Shown here piece after piece: positions 44,125 to 52,066 of a stretch of 64,000 nucleotides of DNA. Position 1 is the stretch's first letter. Each line of letters opens with the position of its first letter. This DNA comes from Hyphomicrobiales bacterium. Its GTDB lineage: Bacteria > Pseudomonadota > Alphaproteobacteria > Rhizobiales > Rhizobiaceae. Location of the stretch: assembly GCA_900468285.1 (NCBI GenBank), contig UBTF01000014.1:124001-188000 (forward strand), given 5' to 3'. A program made the position numbers and the translations under genes. The notes beneath the pieces were generated by a model. It ran no database searches. It was not told the DNA's origin and saw only the letters and a list, made by a program, of their open reading frames with translations.

Positions 44125-45103
44125 ATACTCCAGTCAAACTCTTCAGAAATGCTTCGAGAGCAGCGATATCCTCGTCACTTAATTGACGTCCCAACTGGCT
44201 CATTCCCATGATCGCAATCGCTTCTGCCAGGGTCTCGGTCCGACCATCATGAAAATAAGGCGCTGTTATCTCTACGTTGCGGAGGCTCGGCACCCGAAAG
44301 ACATTTTCCTCCCGATCATGCAATCGAAGGCGCTCGTCCAGATCATCAGGCGTCGGAAGCGTTGTTGTCCCGGGCTCCCCAAAGACGCCGAATATCTGGA
44401 ACATGTTGCCACCTATGTTTGACCCTTGGTGACACGACACGCAACCATACTCCATGAACAGCCTGAGGCCTGATTTTTGAGCTTGCGAAAGGGCATTCTG
44501 GTCACCTCGCATATACAGATCAAATGCCGAGTCCGGCGTGAATAAAGACTGCTGATAGGTCACCAGCGCGTCGAGGACACTTTCCCGGTCCGCGGCTCTT
44601 CCATACTGGGCCCTGAATACCGCATCGTAGCTGCTGTCGTCGTTCAACCTCGACAGCAAGGTGGGCCAGTCCACGGCCATGAGGTTCGGATCATGCAAGA
44701 TAGCCTCGTTCTGAACCAGCAGCGACGTGAACTTCCCGCGCCATCCCAGCCGGTAGTTGTTTCCAACATTGAAAATTGTCGGCGCATTGAAAGCATGGGT
44801 CTTGCCTTGATAGCCGACAGTTCTCGGTATCCGGACCGTACCGCCTGTCTCAAGATTGTGGCAGGTGCTGCAGGACAGGGCCTTCTGTTTCGAAAGCACC
44901 GGGTCATGAAAGAGGCGCCGACCGATCAAAACCTTGCCGGGATCCAGAACGGGCGGAGCCGGCAAAGGCGCCAGCGCGTTTTCCTCACCCGAATAGTAAA
45001 GAAGATCGTCCGACAGGGGTTGCGCACTCGAAAACATGGCGCCCAGGAAACTCGTCAGCGCGCTTATCACGATCAACTTCGAATAGTGGCGCTTTGCGTA
45101 CAT
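44078..45103 (-). CDS. Di-heme cytochrome c peroxidase / MauG-family protein
   Basis: This 341-residue protein has an N-terminal signal (cut near FSSAQPLSD) and two heme-binding CxxCH sites: SCSTCHNLETGG (about residues 77-88) and GCVSCHQGSNIGG (about 217-229). IGRRLFHDPVLSKQKALSC and the later FRVPSLRNVEITAPYFHDG are typical of the CcpA/MauG family. It is periplasmic; it reduces peroxide or makes oxidative modifications using electrons from small cytochromes. The stop lies 47 bp inside the VirA-like gene, an unusual partner for a sensor kinase. It may protect against, or participate in, oxidation of phenolics. Confidence 0.9.
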   Translation of the reverse strand: MYAKRHYSKLIVISALTSFLGAMFSSAQPLSDDLLYYSGEENALAPLPAPPVLDPGKVLIGRRLFHDPVLSKQKALSCSTCHNLETGGTVRIPRTVGYQGKTHAFNAPTIFNVGNNYRLGWRGKFTSLLVQNEAILHDPNLMAVDWPTLLSRLNDDSSYDAVFRAQYGRAADRESVLDALVTYQQSLFTPDSAFDLYMRGDQNALSQAQKSGLRLFMEYGCVSCHQGSNIGGNMFQIFGVFGEPGTTTLPTPDDLDERLRLHDREENVFRVPSLRNVEITAPYFHDGRTETLAEAIAIMGMSQLGRQLSDEDIAALEAFLKSLTGVYDGKHLSTAVADEPR

Positions 45104-45244
45104 GGATATTGTCCAGCGTGGAGGCGGCCATCAGGAAATGCACGTCAACATTGGGCGTGAGCAAACTATGTATCAGCTTTCAGAATTTCCACAAACATCA
45201 AATCTATCATTAGCTGCGAAAGTTGATTTTTGCGATGTCTTCGA

Positions 45245-45895
45245 TCAACGATGCGATTTTGGCTTTGCATATCGATTTTGCACCACGGCGCAGATTACCG
45301 CAGCGCCTAGCCATCCAATCAACCAACCTGCCACGACATCACTTATCCAGTGTCGCTCGATCACAACGCGTGAGAGCCCAACCGAGACCATCAGTGCAAA
45401 CGCCAAAGGGCGGTAGGATGGGTATCGAAACATGAAACAGTAACAGATCGCCGCCGCAATTGCTGCTTGAGCAGACGGGAAAGACTCAAATGCCTCGGAC
45501 CCGGAAAAGGGAGCAAATACAAAAGGATCAAAAGCTGAAGACAGCGACGGCCGTGCCCGACCTATCGAGGTCTTTGCAAGCAAAACAAAACAAAGAACAA
45601 GCACACAACTGACCAAGCTTAATCCTAGAAACTTCAAAAGTGTCGGTCGGGGAAATCCGAACACCGATGACGACAAGGCGGTCAGCACCACAGCCATTGC
45701 CATCGCTGTCAGCGCTTTTGATGGCTCTGTCCAGTAAGACAGGTGCATGAAAACGTGTTTCGTTGCTTCCGGCATTTCGCGTACAGCGAAGAGTGTGGCG
45801 CGATCGAAAAACCACATGCTCACAAAGCAGCTCATTGCGCCGAATAACGGGAGACAAACCGTTTGCATCCTGGTTCTAGACGACTGATTTTCCAT
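45245..45895 (-). CDS. PAP2-superfamily membrane phosphatase with altered C2 motif
   Basis: This 216-residue protein has about six spans. Motif C1 is KTSIGRARP (108-116) and motif C3 is SRVVIERHWISD (175-186), both intact. Motif C2, normally PSGH, reads PSAQ (140-143), so the conserved general-acid His is replaced by Gln. Family members dephosphorylate lipid phosphates (PgpB, LpxE/LpxF, undecaprenyl-PP). The substitution predicts reduced or different activity. It is on the same strand as the MauG-like and VirA-like genes, 141 bp upstream. Confidence 0.8.
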   Translation of the reverse strand: MENQSSRTRMQTVCLPLFGAMSCFVSMWFFDRATLFAVREMPEATKHVFMHLSYWTEPSKALTAMAMAVVLTALSSSVFGFPRPTLLKFLGLSLVSCVLVLCFVLLAKTSIGRARPSLSSAFDPFVFAPFSGSEAFESFPSAQAAIAAAICYCFMFRYPSYRPLAFALMVSVGLSRVVIERHWISDVVAGWLIGWLGAAVICAVVQNRYAKPKSHR

Positions 45896-46000
45896 GCTTT
45901 GATGTCCTGTGGATGCAAAGGTGCTGCATATAAATCGCCAAGCCCCTTTCCTATCGCGCCATCTTAACGCGGTGCAGAGTGGGAGAGTAATCGGCCAAAT

Positions 46001-46717
46001 TCAGGCTGGCCTACCGATGTGAAAACCCTGAACATGGCGCACTTGGAGCGCCCTGGCCAACTCCAGATGTGAGGCGCTTTCTATTCCTTCGACCAAAGTC
46101 TCGGGTCCATGGTCTTTTATGAGCCGAACGATGTTACGCAACATCACGTGACCTCGCCTGCTGCTGCTTGCGTAAAGAAACGACCGGTCGATTTTCACAA
46201 GGTCGAAATCAACAAGGCGAAGCAGGGCCAAGCCCGCAAAACCAGTTCCAAAGTCATCAAGCCATATCGCGATACCAAGCGCCTGCAGCCTGCAGATGCA
46301 ATGCAATTCCACGGATCTGGCTTCAACTCTCTGTCCTTCGGTAATCTCGAAGGCCAGCCGGTCGCCACGTATCCCCGCTTCAGAAAGGATGGCCCCGACT
46401 TCGTCCGCAAAGCTCGGCTCCCTCAATTGAACGGGAGAAACGTTGACGCTGACGAGAGGCAAATCTGCATTGGTCAGGAGCTTGCAACAGGCCTCGCGGA
46501 TGGCCCAGTAACCCAGTTGGATAATTCCTCCGGTTTTCTCCGCAACCGGTATGAACTGTTGGGGCGGGACCTCGGCACCGTCAAGCATTCGCAATCTCAT
46601 CAGCGCCTCAACAGCACTGATTTCACCGGACTCGAGACAGCGTATTGGCTGATAGACGAGCGACAGCGATCCTTGCTCCATGGCAATTTTAACGGTTGAA
46701 TCAACATCATGCGGCAT
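46001..46717 (-). CDS. Stand-alone EAL-domain c-di-GMP phosphodiesterase
   Basis: This 238-residue protein is a lone EAL domain: AVEALMRLR (the EAL signature, 34-42), VSVNVSPVQLR, FEITEGQR, WLDDFGTGFAGLALL (metal-binding DD), VKIDRSFL and TLVEGIES are all present, so catalysis is expected: hydrolysis of cyclic-di-GMP. It has no sensory domain or membrane span. It follows a 116-residue hypothetical gene by about 100 bp, and a vir box-like site precedes that gene. Confidence 0.88.
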   Translation of the reverse strand: MPHDVDSTVKIAMEQGSLSLVYQPIRCLESGEISAVEALMRLRMLDGAEVPPQQFIPVAEKTGGIIQLGYWAIREACCKLLTNADLPLVSVNVSPVQLREPSFADEVGAILSEAGIRGDRLAFEITEGQRVEARSVELHCICRLQALGIAIWLDDFGTGFAGLALLRLVDFDLVKIDRSFLYASSSRRGHVMLRNIVRLIKDHGPETLVEGIESASHLELARALQVRHVQGFHIGRPA

Positions 46718-46819
46718 CAGTAGCCAGCCCCTGAAGGGTTCGCATCGACCGAGATTCTCGCGCTGACCAGTGGTTCCCGTTTCACAAGAAACTTCTTGAA
46801 ACCGGCAAAGCCTTGGAGG

Positions 46820-47170
46820 CTACGCATGGCACCGCTGAACGGCATCAACGGAAGAGGGATTCGCCATCTGAAACCTCCTCGCCTCTTCATACGAGCCAAA
46901 TTCCACGTCGGCACCGCAAGGCGCACCATCGACAACACGGATGATGTTCCTCCAGTCATATCCTTCCAGCGCATGATAAATATTGAGAGTGATGATCATT
47001 CTCGCCATGTGGATTTCGCCAGTGACGGTGGCATCCGCATTGGCGTTATCAGGATCCAGCATTTGGCTGAAATGCAAATTTCCAGCCAATGGCCGCTGCA
47101 TCAGACCTCTCATTTGACCGGAGACGACAAGTGGATCGATCATGACAAACAAGGCGCAACGCTTCGTCAT
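46820..47170 (-). CDS. Hypothetical protein, 116 residues
   Basis: The start (MTKRCALFVMIDPL) is preceded by GAGGGCAAT. The protein is mixed alpha/beta in composition with a C-terminal acidic stretch (VEFGSYEEARRFQMANPSS). No family recognised. An overlapping frame (46717-46974) is rejected because it lacks a ribosome site. It lies upstream of the EAL gene and 141 bp downstream of a vir box-like site. Confidence 0.45.
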   Translation of the reverse strand: MTKRCALFVMIDPLVVSGQMRGLMQRPLAGNLHFSQMLDPDNANADATVTGEIHMARMIITLNIYHALEGYDWRNIIRVVDGAPCGADVEFGSYEEARRFQMANPSSVDAVQRCHA

Positions 47171-47311
47171 ATTGCCCTCGCAAAGTGGCGATGAATAATT
47201 CTGCTTCCGAAGCCCATTTTTACCCCTGTATACTTCGCTACTTGGTAATTCTCAGAAGCATAAAACATGATGTCGCGATGTTTCGGGCTTGTTTCCGGCA
47301 ATGGTCGCAAT

Positions 47312-47325
47312 GTTACAATTGCATT
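47312..47325 (-). promoter_or_regulatory. vir box-like site with perfect CAATTG centre
   Basis: Minus strand AATGCAATTGTAAC: one mismatch to the 14-base pattern, perfect centre. It is 141 bp upstream of the 116-residue gene and the EAL gene behind it. Confidence 0.5.
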
Positions 47326-47333
47326 TGTTCGCT

Positions 47334-47711
47334 CTACGGGTGCCAGTCGACATATGTCGGCACCGACTGCCATATCACCGAGAAGATCGTGAAGTGAATT
47401 ATCCCTATGGCGATCAAGAGAGTGATCGGCAAGACACCCGAATGCCATATCTCATCAACACCGTTCAAACGGTCACGATCCCGGACCTGTCTTCCATCCT
47501 CCTTCTTAGACGGGGCCCGATTGACCAACCCGCGAGAGTTGTCGACGGACCTCATCCCTTTTGAGCTTTCGCAAGCTATTCTGGCCGTACCTCCGATTGA
47601 CTGATCCTCGGGGGAAGACCCGCTTCTTCGCAGACACTCCGGTTCTTCGTTGCTCACCAGATAGAGATGGGATGGCCGCGCTGCTCTTTGTGAATTGGGG
47701 CAATCTGGCAT
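47334..47711 (-). CDS. Small protein with C-terminal membrane anchor
   Basis: This 125-residue protein has a polar, low-complexity first 85 residues and one span near the C-terminus (GVLPITLLIAIGIIHFTIF). TAAGGAT lies 9-10 nt before the ATG. The end of the soluble part and the span resemble the protein at 32537-32872. Neither belongs to a family I recognise. It is downstream of the cytochrome c operon on the same strand. Confidence 0.5.
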   Translation of the reverse strand: MPDCPNSQRAARPSHLYLVSNEEPECLRRSGSSPEDQSIGGTARIACESSKGMRSVDNSRGLVNRAPSKKEDGRQVRDRDRLNGVDEIWHSGVLPITLLIAIGIIHFTIFSVIWQSVPTYVDWHP

Positions 47712-47791
47712 TGAGATTATCCTTAGGGGTCGCGAATAACGTTTGATGGCGGCGAAATATTTCGCTTGGCCACACTCTCCAGGCCGCGCCC

Positions 47792-48415
47792 CTAGCGTTG
47801 GCTTCCAGTTTCGGGAGGCGTCAGACGCAGCGTGTGAACCGGTACCGGCTCGGTCGGCCCTAATGGCCCAACCACTTGATTTTTTACAGGTTTGCGTGAC
47901 TTGAGATATTCTACAAGTGCAGCAATGTCCTCGTCATGCAATCGAGCGAGATCCTGCCAGGGCATGACAGGGGAGAGCATTCGCCCATCCGGCCGTTCAC
48001 CTGTTGTAAGCGCTTTTTTGAGGTCAGCACTCGACCATGAGCCTATGCCTGTTTCGATATCTGGGGTGATGTTTGGACCAATGACGGTCCCGGCAACAGG
48101 GTCCCAGAAGCCAACATCAGAACCGGATAAGGCCTTGCTGTCATCTCGCTTCCCCAGGAAGTGCCCCGGAGTATGACAATGTTCGCAATTGCCGAGCAGA
48201 GACAAATACGCGCCGCGGGCAATGAGATCAGCGTCTGGCTCTGCCTTGGCGCAAAGGGGACCAAGACATAGAGATGCGAGAAGCGTAACGCTTGCCAGCA
48301 GAACGCGCGGCGCCTTTAAAGTTCTTGAATGCACGGGATCCTCATGTACTGGGGTTTCACTGTCCGGTGGATGAATCGAGAGGCCGGACATAGGGAACTG
48401 GTCAGACGTCGCCAT
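47792..48415 (-). CDS. Membrane-anchored or exported c-type cytochrome
   Basis: This 207-residue protein has a hydrophobic segment at about 34-55 (LLASVTLLASLCLGPLCAKA), one heme site NCEHCHTPG (about 73-81) and a downstream Met in PVMPWQDLA (about 140-150) as probable sixth ligand. It resembles the cytochrome subunits of membrane alcohol or aldehyde dehydrogenases. Start 48415 (MATSDQF) has AAGGTCAGG upstream and overlaps the preceding small gene by 14 bp. It could pass electrons to the MauG-like peroxidase or from a dehydrogenase; inference only. Confidence 0.82.
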   Translation of the reverse strand: MATSDQFPMSGLSIHPPDSETPVHEDPVHSRTLKAPRVLLASVTLLASLCLGPLCAKAEPDADLIARGAYLSLLGNCEHCHTPGHFLGKRDDSKALSGSDVGFWDPVAGTVIGPNITPDIETGIGSWSSADLKKALTTGERPDGRMLSPVMPWQDLARLHDEDIAALVEYLKSRKPVKNQVVGPLGPTEPVPVHTLRLTPPETGSQR

Positions 48416-48671
48416 CCTGACCTTCATCCAGGTGATTGCCTTGCCCGCGCTCACCGCCATAGATCGGCATGACGGAGACGAGGCAACAGGCCGCGCCGAA
48501 CGATAAGAACAGGCGCAACCAGAAAGAGGGCTTCGCCTCCTGCCGCTGCGCGCCTGCCGCTGCATTTGCCAAATGTCCGCGTCGGTCTTTGTCGAGCCCT
48601 TGTTCTCTCTGGTGAGAACTATTGAAAGCAACGACGTTGCTGATCGGCTTTGCCGGGCGCTCAAGAGACAT
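48402..48671 (-). CDS. Small single-span membrane protein
   Basis: This 89-residue protein (MSLERPAKPISNVV...) has one span at about 48-68 (FWLRLFLSFGAACCLVSVM) and a charged C-terminus. GGAGAG lies 10 nt before ATG 48671; a GTG at 48692 that overlaps the DUF1127 stop is the alternative. It is between the DUF1127 and cytochrome c genes, overlapping the latter by 14 bp, so it is part of that operon. Confidence 0.6.
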   Translation of the reverse strand: MSLERPAKPISNVVAFNSSHQREQGLDKDRRGHLANAAAGAQRQEAKPSFWLRLFLSFGAACCLVSVMPIYGGERGQGNHLDEGQDGDV

Positions 48672-48688
48672 GATGAAGCATCTCTCCA

Positions 48689-48934
48689 TCACAAATCCCG
48701 ATGCGACCGCGACGGAAACACAATCATAAATTCCAGGTCCTGCCGGTTGATTCCGATGTCCCGGAGGAGACGGTCATCGAGAGCGCGCAACTCCTCGTTA
48801 TGTCTGGCCGTGGCTTGATACGAGCCAAGCCAGTCTGCTGTTCTGCGCAGCAGGCTTGCACATCGCTTGACGAGACCAGTACCCGAAACGGAGCCCGGCA
48901 GCACGACATCGTCCATTGATTTATCTAGCGCCAT
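48689..48934 (-). CDS. DUF1127 protein
   Basis: This 81-residue protein has the DUF1127 C-terminal motif LRALDDRLLRDIGINRQDLE (about 49-68). GGAGAACTCTT precedes the ATG. DUF1127 proteins are small basic Rhizobiales proteins; in Agrobacterium some influence RNA, phosphate and carbon metabolism. The N-terminal 45 residues are longer than in the minimal 45-50-residue members. It is first in an operon with the single-span protein and cytochrome c. Confidence 0.82.
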   Translation of the reverse strand: MALDKSMDDVVLPGSVSGTGLVKRCASLLRRTADWLGSYQATARHNEELRALDDRLLRDIGINRQDLEFMIVFPSRSHRDL

Positions 48935-49066
48935 AAGAGTTCTCCAAGTTGTTCACTTGGGGCACTCTGGCAGCGTAAAATTTTAAGTTGATTGCCAAAC
49001 AGGCAGATCGGTTGCAGACGAAATACGCGTTGCTTGCTTTGAATGAATGGCTTCATCTCAGCACTG

Positions 49067-50317
49067 TCACGCAAACTGGACGATTATTTCTTCGACCTGC
49101 CTTATGCCGGCATGTCCCGAGACACGTAAGGTCTGGTTGTCTATGCGCAAACTACGCCTGGATTCGATCAGTGCGCGAAGCGCTTCTTCCAGTTCGACCT
49201 GCGCCAGTGCCTGCCCCAGACACCGATGTTCGCCATCTCCATAGACAGGATGCCATCTTGGCCGTTCGCGGTGGAGATCAAACTCGCCCGGATGAGGAAA
49301 TTGAAGTGGGTCACGAAGCGCGGACATCGTGGACAGAAGCAGTACGCTTCCCCTTAGGATCATGTGGCCTTCTATATCGATATCCTCGACCACGAGGCGG
49401 GGAATGGATGCGACGGCCGGTTCCAATCGCAACGATTCGGCGACCGCTGGCGCAATCAGGCGGTCGTCTTCCTGGATCGCGCTCCAGATATCCGGCCTTT
49501 CAAGCAATAGTCCTGTCTGGATGACAATCGCGGCGCGTGTCGTATCCGTGCCCCCGAGAACCACGGAAACCAGTTGCATCACGGCCTCGGCGGGAGAAAG
49601 ATCAGCATTCGCATCCACACTTGCTACATACTGGGAAAGGAAATCATCCTGTGGTTTCCTGCGTCGTTCGGCCATGAGATTTTCGCAATAGGATACGAGT
49701 TGACGCGTGGCCTCTTCCATCTCTGGAACATCCTCAGCGCCCCAAGACGTGGTCAGGACCTTCGATACCCGGTAGGCCAACGATGTGAACAATGGAATGT
49801 CCGACTGGGAAATGCCCAGAATGGCGGCAAGGGTTACGGCCGGTATTGCAGCGGCAAAATCATCGCGAAGCTTGAATCCTTCAGCGTGAGCGTCGCTGTC
49901 GATGATGCCCTGTGCGAGCCTTCGAACCTCTGGTCTGACGCGTTCCATCAAGCTAAAGGAGAAGCATTTCGCCATCGCCTGTCGCCGCCGCCGGTGTACC
50001 TCGCCGTTGGAGAACAACATGCTGTTCGCTGCGAGCTCGACGAGCGGACCTGCTGTTATGCCGCGAGCATATAGCAATTCGGTCTCTAGTTGCTTCGTCT
50101 TTGGATCCTTCACGAACCTCTGAACATCGTGGCGTCTCAATAAGAGATGCGCACCGTCTTCTCTCTTCAAAAAGGGAACGACGGAGCGATATTCGGCGAA
50201 TGTCTCATGAGGTTGGGCGTTGAGCTCACGGAAACCAAGAACAGGCGGACTGGCGACTGGAGATGAGTAGGTCAAATGCGGTTCCTTCGATAACGAGACC
50301 GCTTTTTTGCCATTCAA
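49067..50317 (-). CDS. Cytochrome P450 (first of divergent pair)
   Basis: This 416-residue bacterial-type P450 has I-helix GGTDTT (about 250-255, acid-alcohol pair intact), ExxR in VAESLRLEP (about 287-295) and heme loop YGDGEHRCLGQAL (about 357-369; Cys ligand present). It is soluble with no anchor, so it needs a ferredoxin partner, none of which is encoded nearby. In Ti plasmids two P450 genes, virH1/virH2, belong to the VirG regulon and VirH2 O-demethylates phenolic inducers; a pair here next to VirA/VirG-like genes is a parallel, though the sequences were not compared. A vir box-like site is 34 bp upstream of the start. Confidence 0.9.
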   Translation of the reverse strand: MNGKKAVSLSKEPHLTYSSPVASPPVLGFRELNAQPHETFAEYRSVVPFLKREDGAHLLLRRHDVQRFVKDPKTKQLETELLYARGITAGPLVELAANSMLFSNGEVHRRRRQAMAKCFSFSLMERVRPEVRRLAQGIIDSDAHAEGFKLRDDFAAAIPAVTLAAILGISQSDIPLFTSLAYRVSKVLTTSWGAEDVPEMEEATRQLVSYCENLMAERRRKPQDDFLSQYVASVDANADLSPAEAVMQLVSVVLGGTDTTRAAIVIQTGLLLERPDIWSAIQEDDRLIAPAVAESLRLEPAVASIPRLVVEDIDIEGHMILRGSVLLLSTMSALRDPLQFPHPGEFDLHRERPRWHPVYGDGEHRCLGQALAQVELEEALRALIESRRSLRIDNQTLRVSGHAGIRQVEEIIVQFA

Positions 50318-50350
50318 TCCGACGCGCTCATTACATGGCCGCGAAATACG

Positions 50351-50364
50351 ATTGCATTTGACAT
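50351..50364 (+). promoter_or_regulatory. vir box-like site near P450 start (minus gene)
   Basis: ATTGCATTTGACAT has one mismatch. It is only 34 bp from the P450 start on the minus strand, closer than the usual vir box spacing, so it may act on the divergent gene or the start may be further downstream. Confidence 0.4.
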
Positions 50365-50699
50365 GAGCATCTCTGGAGGAGCGTCTGTATCTGCCTCTAC
50401 GCTGCGAATGTTAGATCACCTCGAGGGCCTACAAAGCCCACGATAAGGCTTGATGTCCGGCACTGGCGTGTTGTCGTAACAATCCATTCCGCTGAAGGGC
50501 AGCGCTTTCCGTTGATGGAGAGCCGAGCAATGGAGGCTTTTAGGCGCGTCCGGCATGTTTGAAGCCGGTCGGTTTCTTTTGCGCTTCAGTGGACGGGTGC
50601 ACGATTACCGTTGTCATCGGGACACCTTTTGCAACGGCCTGTCGGCACATGCCCATCCCATCCGCTGCGATCCCGAAACATCGTCATGCGCTTGTCTTG

Positions 50700-50713
50700 G
50701 TTACATCTGAAAC
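50700..50713 (+). promoter_or_regulatory. Perfect vir box-type site upstream of second P450
   Basis: GTTACATCTGAAAC is an exact half-site match, 90 bp before ATG 50804, a good activator position. Confidence 0.55.
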
Positions 50714-50803
50714 CTTATGCAACTCGACAAATTTGATATATTTGATAATATCGATACAAATATTTTTTGTGCCAGACGGCATATCTTACGAGTAGGAGAC
50801 ATT

Positions 50804-51973
50804 ATGCTGACGATCGCAGAGCTTAACGCCAATCCCCAGGCCGCTTTCAAACGCTGGCGCTCGAAGAGCCCTGTTGTGGATTATGAGGGGGGCGGTCTGT
50901 TCGTTCTTCGCCATGCCGATGTCGTTCAGCTGAGTTCAGACCCACGCATTGTCGCAACAGAAGCTGCGATACCGGAATCCAGAGGTGTTACCGAGGGGAT
51001 CCTGCATGAGTTTTTCAGCCTTGGCATGTTGACGGCAAACGGAGCGCCTCACGAAAGACGCAGGTCCATCATGTCCCGCGCTCTTTCAACCGTTTTGGCC
51101 AAGGAACTGCGTGCTAGTGTCCGAAACGCGACCGAAGACTTGATCGATGCTGTCTACGCGCAGGGCACCGCTGAATTCGTCAGCCAGTTTGCCGACAAGA
51201 TTCCCGTTCTTGCTCTGGCAGGTATCCTCGGCGTTTCTAAGGAAGAGCGTGCCGTATTCGTTTCGCATGTGGGTGAGTTGAGCCGGTTCTTCAGTCCCAC
51301 CTCGACAACTGCCGACGTCGCAAAATCGGCTGAGGCGGCAGCGTTCCTTCGCGATTACCTGATGCGAAAAATGGCTCAGTCGCACACTGGCGCAGGTTTC
51401 ATGGATGCTATCAAGGAAGCGGCAGAGGATGCGGGCGTGAGCGCTGTGGAAGCAGCTATCCAGATCATTCAACTCATCATAGGGGGAAACGAGTCCGTGC
51501 GGGCCGCTATCGTCGCACAGACATCTCTTCTTTTGCTTCATAAAAGCCAATGGAATGCGGTTTGTGAGGATCAAAGTCTTGTGGCCGCAGCTGTGAGCGA
51601 AGCGATGCGTTATCAGCCCGGAATTGCCGGAATGGTACGCGCGACTGCGGATGAAATCGAGTTGCATGGACACATAATCCCCGCACATACGCTGCTGATC
51701 TTATCGACAATATCGGCGTTGAGAGACGAAACAGTCTACCAGCATCCTGATACATTCAACATTCACCGGGATGACCTTTCGCGAGACCATCTCGCATTTG
51801 GTGCCGGGGCACATCGATGCGTCGCTGATCATCTGGCACGAATCGAGCTGGAAGAGTGTCTATCGGTTTTCACACGAAGACTGCCGAAGCTGCGACTGGA
51901 AGACCTACCAGTTTTCAACGGCCATATCTTTGTTCGCATGCCGAGCCACTTCTGTGTCAGTTGGCCCGTCTGA
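50804..51973 (+). CDS. Cytochrome P450 (second of divergent pair), atypical motifs
   Basis: This 389-residue P450 has I-helix GGNESVRAA (about 225-233), in which the usual acid-Thr pair is Glu-Ser. ExxR is in VSEAMRYQP (about 262-270) and the heme loop is FGAGAHRCVADHLA (about 328-341), where the conserved Gly after the Cys (CxG) is Ala. The changes suggest altered oxygen activation but not loss of heme. Start 50804 (MLTIAEL) follows GTAGGAGAC; the longer frame from 50717 is AT-rich promoter DNA. It is convergent with the MFS gene. Confidence 0.9.
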   Translation: MLTIAELNANPQAAFKRWRSKSPVVDYEGGGLFVLRHADVVQLSSDPRIVATEAAIPESRGVTEGILHEFFSLGMLTANGAPHERRRSIMSRALSTVLAKELRASVRNATEDLIDAVYAQGTAEFVSQFADKIPVLALAGILGVSKEERAVFVSHVGELSRFFSPTSTTADVAKSAEAAAFLRDYLMRKMAQSHTGAGFMDAIKEAAEDAGVSAVEAAIQIIQLIIGGNESVRAAIVAQTSLLLLHKSQWNAVCEDQSLVAAAVSEAMRYQPGIAGMVRATADEIELHGHIIPAHTLLILSTISALRDETVYQHPDTFNIHRDDLSRDHLAFGAGAHRCVADHLARIELEECLSVFTRRLPKLRLEDLPVFNGHIFVRMPSHFCVSWPV

Positions 51974-52066
51974 GAACCAACCAAAAATCATCGGCACGCG
52001 GCGATTGCGCGCTTTACGCAAGCTTTAAATGTCTCCGCAGTTTCAAGGATGCGCAACTTGTAAGCG

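Larger units (their letters stand above)
50318..50803. other. 486-bp divergent region between two P450 genes
   Basis: No gene was recognised. The region contains a perfect vir box-type site at 50700-50713 and a one-mismatch site at 50351-50364, one near each gene. Confidence 0.65.

Noticed and set aside
46291-46304. CCTGCAGATGCAAT, one mismatch to the vir box pattern
   Set aside because: It lies inside the EAL coding sequence; one-mismatch matches are expected by chance many times in 64 kb, so only intergenic ones were kept.
46717-46974. 85-codon minus-strand frame next to the EAL gene
   Set aside because: It overlaps the better supported 116-residue frame and has no ribosome site.
50559-50795. 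78-codon plus-strand frame between the P450 genes
   Set aside because: It runs through the AT-rich promoter and the perfect vir box-type site and has no family resemblance.
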